NCBI GenBank assembly: GCA_902545035.1
Contig: CACCEJ010000007.1
Span: 1 to 54,905 of the forward strand
DNA length: 54,905 nt
Source: an uncultured Pelagibacteraceae bacterium
GTDB taxonomy: Bacteria; Pseudomonadota; Alphaproteobacteria; Pelagibacterales; Pelagibacteraceae
Reading direction: 5' to 3'
This document shows positions 43,379 through 52,325 of the stretch, one piece after another. The notes under the pieces were generated by a model that did no database searches, had not been told where the DNA came from, and worked only from the letters and a program-made list of their open reading frames with translations. Within the stretch, counting starts at the first letter, position 1. The number at the start of each line of letters is the position of its first letter. Made by a program: the position numbers and the translations under genes.

Positions 43379-44464
43379 ATGCAAATAGAGCAATTTGATA
43401 CAGGACTTAAAACTAAAACAAACGTTAAAGATATTGATCTTTCACCAGAGCAAAATTTTCGAAATAAAAATTTAATTAGAAGCTATTTAAATCAAATTGT
43501 AAATTTAGGATTAAAAGAAATAGATAAAAGTTTGGATAAGGCATTTATAAATGATGTAAAGGTCAATTGTTTTCATCCTTTAAATGAGTTTATTGGAATA
43601 AAAAATTTAAATGAAAAGCTCTGGACACCATTATTAGAAGCCTTCCCAGATTTAGAAAGAAGAGAAAATATTGTAGTAGGGGGAGCTTTTAGGGATAAAA
43701 TTTTAGTAGGGTCATACTCAACGTTATCTGGATACTTTAAAAAGTCATGGTTAGGGATCAAGCCAAATTTAAATATGATAAATCTTAGATGTTGTGAAAT
43801 ACATGAACTTAAAGAAGACAAAATAGTTGAAAGTCATATTTTAATTGATGTTATAGATTTCTTAAGACAATGTGGTATTTTTCCAATCAATCCATCGAGA
43901 GGACCTGAAGGAGCCTGGTTACCTCCAATAAATACCGATGGTGTAAATTTTTTTGAAAAAGATATTGAAATTTCAAATTCAAGTTTGAAACAAGCTCTTT
44001 CAATGAATAGAAGTCTTAATTTTAAACCTGAAACAGAGAACCTATCTGATGAAGAATTAAAAAAAAGATTAATAGATCATCCTCAAAGAGAATATTGGCA
44101 TGACAAAATGATATGGTATGGACCTTGTGGAATTGGCACCTCAAGATCTTTAGAGGGTTTTATTGATATGCATCAGTTGCCATTTAGGAAATCATTTACT
44201 GAAAGAGATTATTTCAAACTTGGTCATTATTGTGAAATAGGGGATGGTAAATTTTCTTTATGCGCTGGTTGGCATAGTTTAGAGGCTTACTATGGTTCAA
44301 ATGATTGGTTAGGTTTTACAGCAAATAATCAAAAACTAACAATGAGAGTTATGGATTTTTATCATCACGATGAAGGAAAAATTCGTGAAAATTGGGTACC
44401 AATTGATATACTTCATATTTTAAAACAAATAGGCATAGATATCTTGGAAAAAATTAAAAGTTGA
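43379..44464 (+). CDS. double SnoaL-like protein
   Basis: 361 residues, first gene of the plus-strand arm. It has two NTF2/SnoaL-like halves (residues ~25-165 with VNCFHPLNEFIG and FPDLERRENIVVGG; ~215-355 with EYWHDKMIWYGPCGIG and EGFIDMHQLPFRK). It is distantly related in layout to the minus-strand gene at 41.4-42.4 kb. One base separates it from the ABC ATPase gene, linking it to the transporter. Function not known. Confidence 0.78.
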   Translation: MQIEQFDTGLKTKTNVKDIDLSPEQNFRNKNLIRSYLNQIVNLGLKEIDKSLDKAFINDVKVNCFHPLNEFIGIKNLNEKLWTPLLEAFPDLERRENIVVGGAFRDKILVGSYSTLSGYFKKSWLGIKPNLNMINLRCCEIHELKEDKIVESHILIDVIDFLRQCGIFPINPSRGPEGAWLPPINTDGVNFFEKDIEISNSSLKQALSMNRSLNFKPETENLSDEELKKRLIDHPQREYWHDKMIWYGPCGIGTSRSLEGFIDMHQLPFRKSFTERDYFKLGHYCEIGDGKFSLCAGWHSLEAYYGSNDWLGFTANNQKLTMRVMDFYHHDEGKIRENWVPIDILHILKQIGIDILEKIKS

Positions 44465-44465
44465 A

Positions 44466-45515
44466 ATGGCAAATATAAAATTCACAGGCGTTCATAAATC
44501 TTTTGGATCAAACAAGATTATAACTGATTTTAACCTTATGGGAAAAGATGACGAATTTCTTGTATTAGTTGGTCCATCTGGCTGTGGAAAGTCAACTTTA
44601 TTAAGAATGATAGCAGGTTTAGAAAAAATTGATGAGGGGGAAATATTTATTAATGATCAAAAAATTAATGATCTTCATCCCTCCAAAAGACAAACTGCAA
44701 TGGTATTTCAATCTTATGCTCTTTATCCACACATGAATGTCTATGAGAACATGTCATTTGGACTGAAGATTGAAAAGAAATCTAAGGAAGAAATTGAAAC
44801 AAAAGTTATGCAAGCAGCTAAAATTTTAAAAATTGAGGAATTACTTGAAAGAAAACCAAAGCAGTTATCTGGAGGTCAGAGGCAACGAGTTGCCATTGGA
44901 CGTGCAATTACCCGAAATCCTAAAATATTTTTATTTGATGAGCCTTTATCTAATTTGGATGCAGCCTTAAGAGCTGAGATGAGAGTAGAAATTTCAAAGC
45001 TTCATAACCAAATCAAAACTAATATGATTTATGTTACCCATGATCAAGTAGAAGCAATGACTTTAGCTGATAGAATTGTAATATTAAATCTGGGAAATAT
45101 TGAGCAAGTCGGAACACCCGATGAAATTTACAATAATCCATCAAATATTTTTGTTGCTCAATTTATTGGAACACCAAAAATGAATATTTTACCATTAAAT
45201 AATGAAAATATTATTTCTGATAATAAAATTAACTTCTTAGGAAACGAAATTACTTTTGAAAAAATTAAGTTTGATAAAAGTAAATATTTTATTGGAATAA
45301 GACCCGAACATTTTAATGTATCAAATGAATCTAAATTTAAGTTCAAACCTAAAATTGAATTAGTAGAAAATTTAGGAAATGAAAAGATAGTTTATATGAG
45401 TAATGATAATTTAGAGCTTAGTGCAAAAATTTCTAGTCAAATTGATTTTCAAAATGAGCTTAGATTTGATACTAAAGATATTTTTATATTTGATGAAAAC
45501 GGAAGTAGAATTTAA
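44466..45515 (+). CDS. sugar ABC transporter ATP-binding protein (MalK/UgpC type)
   Basis: 349 residues. GPSGCGKSTLLRMIAGLE (Walker A), LSGGQRQRVAIGRAI (signature) and LFDEPLSNLDA (Walker B), followed by a TOBE/OB-fold regulatory region (residues ~235-345, GIRPEHF). It almost certainly powers the MalF/MalG permeases encoded on the opposite strand at 37.0-38.9 kb, because no other ATPase is beside them. Confidence 0.93.
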   Translation: MANIKFTGVHKSFGSNKIITDFNLMGKDDEFLVLVGPSGCGKSTLLRMIAGLEKIDEGEIFINDQKINDLHPSKRQTAMVFQSYALYPHMNVYENMSFGLKIEKKSKEEIETKVMQAAKILKIEELLERKPKQLSGGQRQRVAIGRAITRNPKIFLFDEPLSNLDAALRAEMRVEISKLHNQIKTNMIYVTHDQVEAMTLADRIVILNLGNIEQVGTPDEIYNNPSNIFVAQFIGTPKMNILPLNNENIISDNKINFLGNEITFEKIKFDKSKYFIGIRPEHFNVSNESKFKFKPKIELVENLGNEKIVYMSNDNLELSAKISSQIDFQNELRFDTKDIFIFDENGSRI

Positions 45516-45550
45516 ACTTCCTTGATAAGTATTTACATAATTAACTCAAA

Positions 45551-46450
45551 ATGAATTGGATTATAGTCACAATCATCGCTGCTTTTTTTCAAAATTTAAG
45601 ATCATCATTTCAGAAAAAAATTAACAAAGATGTTTCTACAATTGCTTCAACATATGTAAGATTTTCATTTGCTCTGCCTTTAGCCTTACTATCATTTTTT
45701 GTTTATTTTAGAGAATTCACAATTATTAAAGATATACTTGTTCAACCAGGTTTTTTAATCAATGTTACATTAGCATCAATTTTTCAAGTTATTTTTACAT
45801 TTGTTTTGCTCTACCTTTTTAAATTTTCAAATTTTGTAGTAGGTACGTCACTTAGTAAGACAGAAGTTGTACAAGTTGCTTTATTTGAATATTTAATACT
45901 CAATGAAAAACTAAACATAATAGGAATTAGTGGAATTATAATTTCAACTTTGGGAGTAATTATTTTATCAATAAAAAATGTAAAATTTTTTTTCCAAAAT
46001 ATTTTTTCTAAAACCACATTAATTGGGTTGGTCTCAGGTTTATTCTTAGCTTTGAGTATTGTTTATTTTAGATCTGCAGCGCTATCTTTGAAAAATTTTG
46101 AGTCAAATTTTGAAAAAGTAATATCAACACTACTATTTGGCCTTTTAATACCTACAATAATCTTAACTATTTATCTCTTAATATTTGAAAAAAGAGAATT
46201 TAGAAAACTTTATAATGATAAATATGATTGCATGCTAATTGGCTTAGGTGGTTTTTTTGCATCTTTATCATGGTTTTATGCATTCACATTAATTCAAGCA
46301 TCATTTGTCAGAGCGGTTGGACAAATTGAATTATTATTTAGTTATTTTTCTTCAAGATACTTCTTCAAGGAAAAAGTAAAAGTGTCTGAAATAATAGGTA
46401 TTATAATTTTTGTATTAGGAGTAACACTTTTATTATTTTCAAGAGTTTAA
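45551..46450 (+). CDS. EamA/DMT-family transporter
   Basis: Ten-helix drug/metabolite transporter, 299 residues, with two EamA repeats (residues ~1-140 and ~150-299). SLSKTEVVQVALFEYLILNEKL and VRAVGQIELLFSYFSSRYFFKEK are the repeated end-of-domain motifs. Exporter or exchanger, substrate unknown. It follows the ABC ATPase gene by 35 bases and converges with the HpsN-like gene. Confidence 0.87.
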   Translation: MNWIIVTIIAAFFQNLRSSFQKKINKDVSTIASTYVRFSFALPLALLSFFVYFREFTIIKDILVQPGFLINVTLASIFQVIFTFVLLYLFKFSNFVVGTSLSKTEVVQVALFEYLILNEKLNIIGISGIIISTLGVIILSIKNVKFFFQNIFSKTTLIGLVSGLFLALSIVYFRSAALSLKNFESNFEKVISTLLFGLLIPTIILTIYLLIFEKREFRKLYNDKYDCMLIGLGGFFASLSWFYAFTLIQASFVRAVGQIELLFSYFSSRYFFKEKVKVSEIIGIIIFVLGVTLLLFSRV

Positions 46451-46455
46451 TAAAA

Positions 46456-47742
46456 CTAATTTTGAAATCCGTACTTTCTTAGTCTCACATCTCCGGTTCT
46501 CGCATGAGCTTCCATGCCTTCATATCTTGAAATTCTCGCGCATGCTGCACCCACCTCTTTTGTAGACTCTTTAGTCATTCTTTGAAAACTTAATGTTTTA
46601 ATAAATTTTCCAACAAACAAACCACCAGTATATTTTCCTGCTCCTTTAGTAGGCAAAATGTGGTTTGTCCCAGAACATTTATCACCATAAGCAACTGTGG
46701 TCTCTTCTCCAATAAATAATGATCCATAATTTTTTAATCTGTCATGGAACCATTGAAGATTTTTAGTTTGAATTTCTAAATGTTCAGGGGCATATTCATC
46801 ACTTATTTTAGCCATTTCTTCATCCGTGTCGCAAAGAATAACTTCACCATAGTCTCTCCAAGCGGCGCCCGAGTTTTCTCTTGGTAAATCTGGCAGATCT
46901 GCGATAAGCTCTGGCACTCTTTGCATGACATATTCAGCAAGTTTTTTACTAGTCGTAAATAACCAAGCTGGAGAATTGTATCCATGCTCTGCTTGTCCAA
47001 CTAAATCAAAAGCAACTAATTCTGGATCAGCTGTGTCGTCAGCTATCACAGCGATTTCTGTAGGACCTGCAAATAAATCAATCCCAACTTTTCCAAACAG
47101 AATTCTTTTTGACTCTGCAACAAATTGATTACCTGGGCCTACAAGCATATCCGCAGGCGCGTTTCCAAAAAGACCATAAGTCATTGCGGCAATAGCTTGC
47201 ACACCACCTAAATTCATTATTACATCTGCACCACATAAATCCGCAGTATAGACTATCGCAGGATGAACACCCACACCTGGTTTTGGAGAACTACAAACAA
47301 TAATATTTTTTACACCAGCTACCTTTGCTGTTGTTACACTCATCACAGCTGATGCTATGTGTGCATATCTTCCAGCAGGAACATAACAACCTGCAGTATT
47401 AACTGGAATTAATTTTTGCCCAGCATATAAGCCATCTGATAACTCTACTTCAAAATCCTGACCATAGTTTTTCAATTGTGCTTCAGCAAATTTTCTTACT
47501 CTTTCATGAGAAAATTGAATATCATCTTTAGTCTTAGGATCTAAATTTTTTTTAATTTCTTCAATTTTTTCTCTCGTAACAATTACTTCACCTTCATATT
47601 TATCAAATTTTTTTGATAGTTCGATACATCCTTCTTCTTTAGTTTTTTCAATATCTTTAAGAATATTTTCAACAATCTCTCTGGTCTTTGTATCGTCAGT
47701 TGATGAAGTTTTTGGTGATTTTTTTAAGTAAGTTATTGCCAT
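46456..47742 (-). CDS. sulfopropanediol dehydrogenase-like (HpsN) / histidinol dehydrogenase family
   Basis: 428 residues. Zinc and catalytic residues are those of histidinol dehydrogenase: GPGNQFVAESKR, VGQAEHG, PEHLEIQT and GTNHILPTKGAGKYTGG. The N-terminal ITYLKKSPKTSSTDD and the C-terminal MEAHARTGDVRLRKYG fit the HpsN type, which oxidises (R)-2,3-dihydroxypropane-1-sulfonate to sulfolactate, better than true HisD. It lies beside a phosphotransacetylase-family gene, consistent with a C3-sulfonate route ending in acetyl-phosphate. A histidine-biosynthesis role is not excluded. Confidence 0.82.
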   Translation of the reverse strand: MAITYLKKSPKTSSTDDTKTREIVENILKDIEKTKEEGCIELSKKFDKYEGEVIVTREKIEEIKKNLDPKTKDDIQFSHERVRKFAEAQLKNYGQDFEVELSDGLYAGQKLIPVNTAGCYVPAGRYAHIASAVMSVTTAKVAGVKNIIVCSSPKPGVGVHPAIVYTADLCGADVIMNLGGVQAIAAMTYGLFGNAPADMLVGPGNQFVAESKRILFGKVGIDLFAGPTEIAVIADDTADPELVAFDLVGQAEHGYNSPAWLFTTSKKLAEYVMQRVPELIADLPDLPRENSGAAWRDYGEVILCDTDEEMAKISDEYAPEHLEIQTKNLQWFHDRLKNYGSLFIGEETTVAYGDKCSGTNHILPTKGAGKYTGGLFVGKFIKTLSFQRMTKESTKEVGAACARISRYEGMEAHARTGDVRLRKYGFQN

Positions 47743-47784
47743 ATTTAAATCCTAATTTAATTATTATTTTTTTTCAATATTCAT

Positions 47785-48696
47785 TTAATCTAAAGCTACC
47801 ACAGCTGCAGCAATTGAGGCTAGTCTTGCTGTCGCATCATCCGATCTACTTGTTATTACAACAGGGACTTTACCACCAACAACTACACCAGCTGCACAAG
47901 CTCCCATAAAATATATCATCATTTTTACTAAAGCATTTCCAGCCTCTACATTTGGAACTAATAAAACATCTGCATCTCCTGCAACTTCATTTTTAATTCC
48001 TTTTATAGTTGCTGATTTTTTAGAAACACTATTATCAAACGCTAGAGGGCCAAATATATCTGCGTTAAAATTTTCTTTGCTAGCCAATCTACAAATTTCC
48101 TTAGCATCAACAGAACTTTGCATACTATCTAAAACTTCCTCTGTGGCTGACAAAATAGAAACTTTAGGTCTTGCAATTTTTATTCTGTGACAAAAATCTA
48201 TAACATTTTTTAAAATATGCATTTTTGTTTTGACATTAGGATTAACATTTAATGCGCCATCAGTTATTATTAGTGGGCCATCTTCTTTATCTAGTGTCAT
48301 ATGCCAAATATGACTTAATCTAGTTTTTCCTATTAAGTTATATTTTCTTAATAAAACTTCTTTCATTAACACATCAGTATGTATATGGCCTTTGACTATA
48401 ATCTTTACATCACCATCACCTGCTAGTTTAGCAGCAACTTTAGCAGTATTATTTTCAATTGGTTCATGAACAATTTCATAATCGGAAATATCAAATTTTA
48501 ATTCTTCAGCTATTTTTTTAATTTCCCCCTGATCACCTATCAAAACAGGAACTATTAATTTTTCTTTAACGGCATCCATAACGGAGAGCATTGGTAGTTC
48601 CTTACCAGCATTCACAATTGCAGCTTTAATTCCTCTCTTTTGATGAGCAATATCTAATAAATTAAGTGGACAAACTGTTGATTTATCTGAAAGCAT
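47785..48696 (-). CDS. phosphate acetyl/butyryltransferase family protein
   Basis: PTA/PTB acyltransferase, about 303 residues from ATG 48696 (the alternative start 14 codons upstream adds a hydrophobic tail that runs into the divergent promoter). KIIVKGHIHTDVLMKEVL, ITDGALNVNPN and ADVLLVPNVEAGNALVKMMIYF are family signatures. It swaps acyl-CoA and acyl-phosphate. In bacteria that use sulfoacetaldehyde acetyltransferase, such an enzyme turns acetyl-phosphate into acetyl-CoA, which would fit the HpsN-like neighbour. Confidence 0.85.
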   Translation of the reverse strand: MLSDKSTVCPLNLLDIAHQKRGIKAAIVNAGKELPMLSVMDAVKEKLIVPVLIGDQGEIKKIAEELKFDISDYEIVHEPIENNTAKVAAKLAGDGDVKIIVKGHIHTDVLMKEVLLRKYNLIGKTRLSHIWHMTLDKEDGPLIITDGALNVNPNVKTKMHILKNVIDFCHRIKIARPKVSILSATEEVLDSMQSSVDAKEICRLASKENFNADIFGPLAFDNSVSKKSATIKGIKNEVAGDADVLLVPNVEAGNALVKMMIYFMGACAAGVVVGGKVPVVITSRSDDATARLASIAAAVVALD

Positions 48697-48758
48697 TAAA
48701 TTTATATATACTAAAATGATTAAAAAACTAATATACAAATATAGTATAAGGATAAAAA

Positions 48759-49607
48759 GTGGAAATAGTTACTAAAATTGCTCCAATCGCTTTAGCACTT
48801 ATAATGTTAGGTCTAGGGTTAGGTCTAACTGGACGAGACTTTTTAAGGGTAATAAATAATCCTAAAGACTTTGTAATTGGATTTTTCTGCCAACTGTTAC
48901 TTTTACCGTTAGTTGCGTATATTTTAATATCAATATTAAATTTGCCTGTTGAGATTGCATTAGGCATTATGATTATTGCTGCTGCACCAGGGGGCGTTAC
49001 TACAAATGTTATGACCAAGTTTGCAAATGGAGATGTGGCTTTGTCCATTTCATTAACTGCAATAATTAGTTTAATTAGCATAATTTCAGTACCATTTATT
49101 GTTTTAAAATCAGCTGATTTACTTGGTGTTACTAATATCTCAGCAGATATTACTATGACAGCAATTACACTTAAGATGGCATTGGTTGTTACTGTGCCAG
49201 TAATTTTAGGCATGATTATTAGAAAATTTGCAGATAATTTAATTTCCTCAAATATTTCGATTGTTAATAAAATAACAACAGCTTTGTTCGTTATTGTATT
49301 TGCTGCAATTTGGATTGAAGAAAGAGAAAACATTTTTAATTACTTAAAACAAGCAGGCTTTGCAGTATTAGTATTAAATGTTGTAATGTTGATACTTGCT
49401 TATTATATAGCCAAATTCTTTGCAACTGGAATGAAGCAAAGAAAATGTATTGCGATAGAATGTGGTTTACAAAATGGAACTTTGGCAGTGTTTGTAGCAA
49501 CACAAATGTTTAATGATATTGCTTATATGATACCAACAGCAGCATATGCTCTTATAATGTACTTAACTGGCTTCGCTTTAATTTTTATACTTCGAAGAGC
49601 TAATTAA
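48759..49607 (+). CDS. bile acid:sodium symporter family (BASS) transporter
   Basis: 282 residues, ten hydrophobic segments, GTG start. LGLGLTGRDFLRVINNP and AAAPGGVTTNVMTKFANGDVALS are BASS/SBF signatures, with ECGLQNGTLAVFVATQMF the second cross-over motif that binds sodium. Substrates in bacteria include organic acids and pantothenate. It is divergent from the PTA-family gene, suggesting uptake of the compound oxidised by the HpsN-like enzyme; that link is inference. Confidence 0.87.
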   Translation: MEIVTKIAPIALALIMLGLGLGLTGRDFLRVINNPKDFVIGFFCQLLLLPLVAYILISILNLPVEIALGIMIIAAAPGGVTTNVMTKFANGDVALSISLTAIISLISIISVPFIVLKSADLLGVTNISADITMTAITLKMALVVTVPVILGMIIRKFADNLISSNISIVNKITTALFVIVFAAIWIEERENIFNYLKQAGFAVLVLNVVMLILAYYIAKFFATGMKQRKCIAIECGLQNGTLAVFVATQMFNDIAYMIPTAAYALIMYLTGFALIFILRRAN

Positions 49608-49618
49608 TTTTTACTTTT

Positions 49619-50551
49619 TCAAAATATTTTACAAACTAAATCTGACAAAGAAGAGATATTTTGTTCTTGAATTTTAATAGTATCGCTTAATGCTTGATCT
49701 TTCATATTTATAGTGAATTGTTTTTTTTTATTAATGCTAATGTATTTATTTTTTAACAAATAATTCAATTTTCTTACAACTGTAGGTCTTGGAATATGAG
49801 TTATCTCAGAAATTGACATAGTATTTACCCCACCTTCTTCAACATTTACCATATCTTTCTCCCATTCTGAAAAATTTAAACCAACACCCTCATAAGATTT
49901 ATTTACTATTGAGTGACATGTTATAACCATACCTACTGAATAAATTTCAAGATCTCCTAATTGCTTTTTCCATCTTAAGGTTAAAGTAAAAATAAATATA
50001 TAAAAATAGTACCAACAATATGAAAAGTTTTCCTTTAAATGCTCTGATACTTCGTCGACATTTAAAGATTTGTCTATTAAATTTTCTTTTTTTAATATTT
50101 CAGAGATTTTTGATAATAATGCGCTCAAATTTTTAAGAGTATTTTTAGGTTGTACCAGTCTATAAGCCGACCTATCTATATAAATTTTTTTTCCAATTTT
50201 TTGAAGAACGTTTAATTTTTCAAGGTCGAGAATTTTTCTTCTAGTACTTTCTTTTGGAATATTTAAACTTTTTGATATTTCAATTATATTAATTCGATCT
50301 AATTCCAAAGATTTATCAAACATAAAAAAATTATCATAGCTCTCTATTTTTTTAATTTGTATGTAGTGCTCAAAATCTTTGTTTATTAGATAAAGAATTA
50401 TCCTATACTTATCTATGTCGTTAAAAACTTCATATGAAGAATTCATCCATTCAGATATTAATCTGTAGTATGTTGGGGCAAGTTTTTCAAAATTTCCTGT
50501 GATTAATTTTTGAATATTTTTTTTTATGAGATTGTTTCGGATTTTAGTCAT
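49619..50551 (-). CDS. transcriptional regulator with two winged-helix domains
   Basis: 310 residues that I cannot assign to a named family. Two wHTH units are visible: residues ~88-130 (ISKSLNIPKESTRRKILDLEK plus wing KKIYIDR) and ~235-280 (ISEITHIPRPTVVRKLNYLLK plus wing KKKQFTI). The middle part is hydrophobic and aromatic, possibly ligand binding. It is the only obvious regulator in the window. Paired CCAAAATGG/CCATTTTGG sites lie upstream of it. Confidence 0.75.
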   Translation of the reverse strand: MTKIRNNLIKKNIQKLITGNFEKLAPTYYRLISEWMNSSYEVFNDIDKYRIILYLINKDFEHYIQIKKIESYDNFFMFDKSLELDRINIIEISKSLNIPKESTRRKILDLEKLNVLQKIGKKIYIDRSAYRLVQPKNTLKNLSALLSKISEILKKENLIDKSLNVDEVSEHLKENFSYCWYYFYIFIFTLTLRWKKQLGDLEIYSVGMVITCHSIVNKSYEGVGLNFSEWEKDMVNVEEGGVNTMSISEITHIPRPTVVRKLNYLLKNKYISINKKKQFTINMKDQALSDTIKIQEQNISSLSDLVCKIF

Positions 50552-50581
50552 TTTTTAATGATAACCATTCTATTATTTTAA

Positions 50582-50638
50582 ACCCAAAATGGACATAAAA
50601 TTAATTGTGCACAACCCATTTTGGACACAGAATTAATT
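50582..50638. promoter_or_regulatory. paired repeats, likely operator of the wHTH regulator
   Basis: Two 25-base direct repeats (50582-50606, 50614-50638; 20 of 25 bases identical) are spaced 32 bases start to start, about three DNA turns. Each carries a 9-base core, CCAAAATGG in the first and its exact reverse complement CCATTTTGG in the second. They lie in the gap between the regulator and the divergent small-membrane-protein gene, a typical place for autoregulation. Confidence 0.6.
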
Positions 50639-50672
50639 TTTACAAATTAAACATGTGTTTAAATAAAACCAT

Positions 50673-50885
50673 ATGAGTTATAATAAAGATAGTAGAGCAT
50701 CTGATATTGAAATTTCTTCTCAATTAACAGGTGACGTAAATATTGATACCCCTCAAAAAGTAAATATCAGTGCTCTCAAACTCAAAATTATTCAAAAAGA
50801 AAAAAAAGAAACTTTAAAGAATAGAATTTTCATTTTAACGTTTTTTATAGTCCTAGGCACTATTGGATACTTTGTGTCTAACTAA
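50673..50885 (+). CDS. small tail-anchored membrane protein, unknown
   Basis: 70 residues: a polar, low-complexity start (SYNKDSRASDIEISSQLTGD), a Lys-rich stretch, and one C-terminal hydrophobic helix (IFILTFFIVLGTIGYFV). No family recognised. It lies immediately downstream of the paired repeats, so it may be controlled by the two-wHTH regulator. No strong ribosome site is visible; coding is supported mainly by length and amino-acid make-up. Confidence 0.6.
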   Translation: MSYNKDSRASDIEISSQLTGDVNIDTPQKVNISALKLKIIQKEKKETLKNRIFILTFFIVLGTIGYFVSN

Positions 50886-50975
50886 GTCTTTTTAGTTTCA
50901 TAATTTAAATTAAATTCAAGTACATAAAGGAATATCTACTGTTGTAATAAATAATAATTTGTAAATAATAAAGTA

Positions 50976-51311
50976 ATGAAACCATTTACTGGATATCTAA
51001 TATTAGCTTTAGGAATAACCACAGAAATAGCAGCAAATAGTTTTGCAAAAATTTCTGAAGGATTTACAAAACTAACCCCTACAATTGCTTGCTTACTGTT
51101 AATGACTGTAACGATGTTTTCTTTAGCAAAAGCAATGTCTGTAATACCTGTTGCATTTAGTTATTCTACTTATAGTGGTTTAACAGTAGCAGGAGTAGTA
51201 ATCTTTGGCATGTTAAAATACAATCAATTTCCTAATATGTATGGTTTTATTGGAATTTGTCTGATCGTGACAGGAGTTATAATGGTAAATTATTTAGGGC
51301 GAGCTGGCTAA
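50976..51311 (+). CDS. SMR-family efflux protein (canonical Glu present)
   Basis: Small multidrug resistance-type transporter, 111 residues, four helices. ITTEIAANSFAKISEGF has the membrane Glu needed for proton-coupled export; IPVAFSYSTYSGL and GVIMVNYLGRAG are family signatures. It is a full-length homologue of the Glu-less copy at 20.6-20.9 kb, aligning without gaps. No strong ribosome site. Confidence 0.88.
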   Translation: MKPFTGYLILALGITTEIAANSFAKISEGFTKLTPTIACLLLMTVTMFSLAKAMSVIPVAFSYSTYSGLTVAGVVIFGMLKYNQFPNMYGFIGICLIVTGVIMVNYLGRAG

Positions 51312-51320
51312 AAATTTTTA

Positions 51321-52325
51321 CTATTTTAAAAGAGTTCGAATATCTTCTTTTATATTTGCTGGAATTTGAATTTCAGATTTATAATTTTTTTTAAATCTTC
51401 TTAATTTATTTTCTCCAGGGTATAATATTTCTTTTAGTCCTTTTAGTTTAGGAAGCTTCTTTATTCTTTTAATATTTTCTTTAATTCTTTTTTTAAAATT
51501 TGATTGAAATAAATTTGCTTTCATTACAATAAATAAATGACCAATATTTTGTGGCCCAGAAAAATCGTCGAATGGATCTTTTACTTTTCCACCGTGATTA
51601 CCCCCAGTATAAACTCCACTTAAAATATCAACCATCCATGCAAGGCCAGAACCTCTAAATCCTGCAATAGGAAGTTGAACGCCCTCAAGAGCTTTCATGG
51701 CATTAGTGGTAGGGTTACCAAATCTATCTAAAGCAACACCTTCAGGTATTTTTGAATTTGTTCTTGATGCAACTCTTATTTTTCCTCTATTGATCATTGA
51801 AACAGATGTATCTAATATGAATGGTGCTTTTGATCCTGTTGGAGATCCAAAGCAAATAGGATTTGTACCAAATAAAGATTTGATAGCTCCATGCGGAGCT
51901 ATTGCAGGTGGTGCATTAGTAAAAACTAAAGCCATCATATTTTTCTTTACTGCTTGTTCTGCGTAATATCCAGACATTCCATAATGACCGCTATTTTTAA
52001 CAGCCACTAATCCTATTCCAGTTTTCTTAGCATTTTTTATTGCTTTTTTTATTGCTATATCAGCTGCAACAAAACCAATGCTATCATCACCATTTATGTG
52101 AGCTACGGATTGAGAAATATTTTTAATTTTTATTTTAGGTTTAGGGTTAATTAAATTATGATTTATACGGTCACAGTACATTTTTAGTCTTGATAAACCA
52201 TGTGTAGGAGCCCCGACTAATTCAGCATTAATTATTGCGTCTGCACATATTTTTGAATGACTTCTCGAGAGTTTATATTTCCTGAATATTTCAACAATGG
52301 TTTTTTTTAATTTATTTTTTTCCAT
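51321..52325 (-). CDS. malate/L-lactate/ureidoglycolate dehydrogenase (Ldh2 family)
   Basis: NAD(P)-dependent Ldh2-type oxidoreductase, 334 residues. SHSKICADAIINAELVGAPTHG, KNSGHYGMSGYYAEQA (active-site His) and TNAPPAIAPHGAIKSLFGTNPIC are family signatures, with the final PGENKLR. Substrates in the family include malate, sulfolactate (ComC), ureidoglycolate and delta1-piperideine-2-carboxylate. It begins inside the epoxide hydrolase gene (19-base overlap). Confidence 0.9.
   Translation of the reverse strand: MEKNKLKKTIVEIFRKYKLSRSHSKICADAIINAELVGAPTHGLSRLKMYCDRINHNLINPKPKIKIKNISQSVAHINGDDSIGFVAADIAIKKAIKNAKKTGIGLVAVKNSGHYGMSGYYAEQAVKKNMMALVFTNAPPAIAPHGAIKSLFGTNPICFGSPTGSKAPFILDTSVSMINRGKIRVASRTNSKIPEGVALDRFGNPTTNAMKALEGVQLPIAGFRGSGLAWMVDILSGVYTGGNHGGKVKDPFDDFSGPQNIGHLFIVMKANLFQSNFKKRIKENIKRIKKLPKLKGLKEILYPGENKLRRFKKNYKSEIQIPANIKEDIRTLLK

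Noticed and set aside
48728-49333. 201-codon minus-strand frame opposite the BASS transporter
   Set aside because: It is antisense to a clear transporter and its Ile/Ala/Thr-rich composition mirrors the hydrophobic gene; no family motif or ribosome site.
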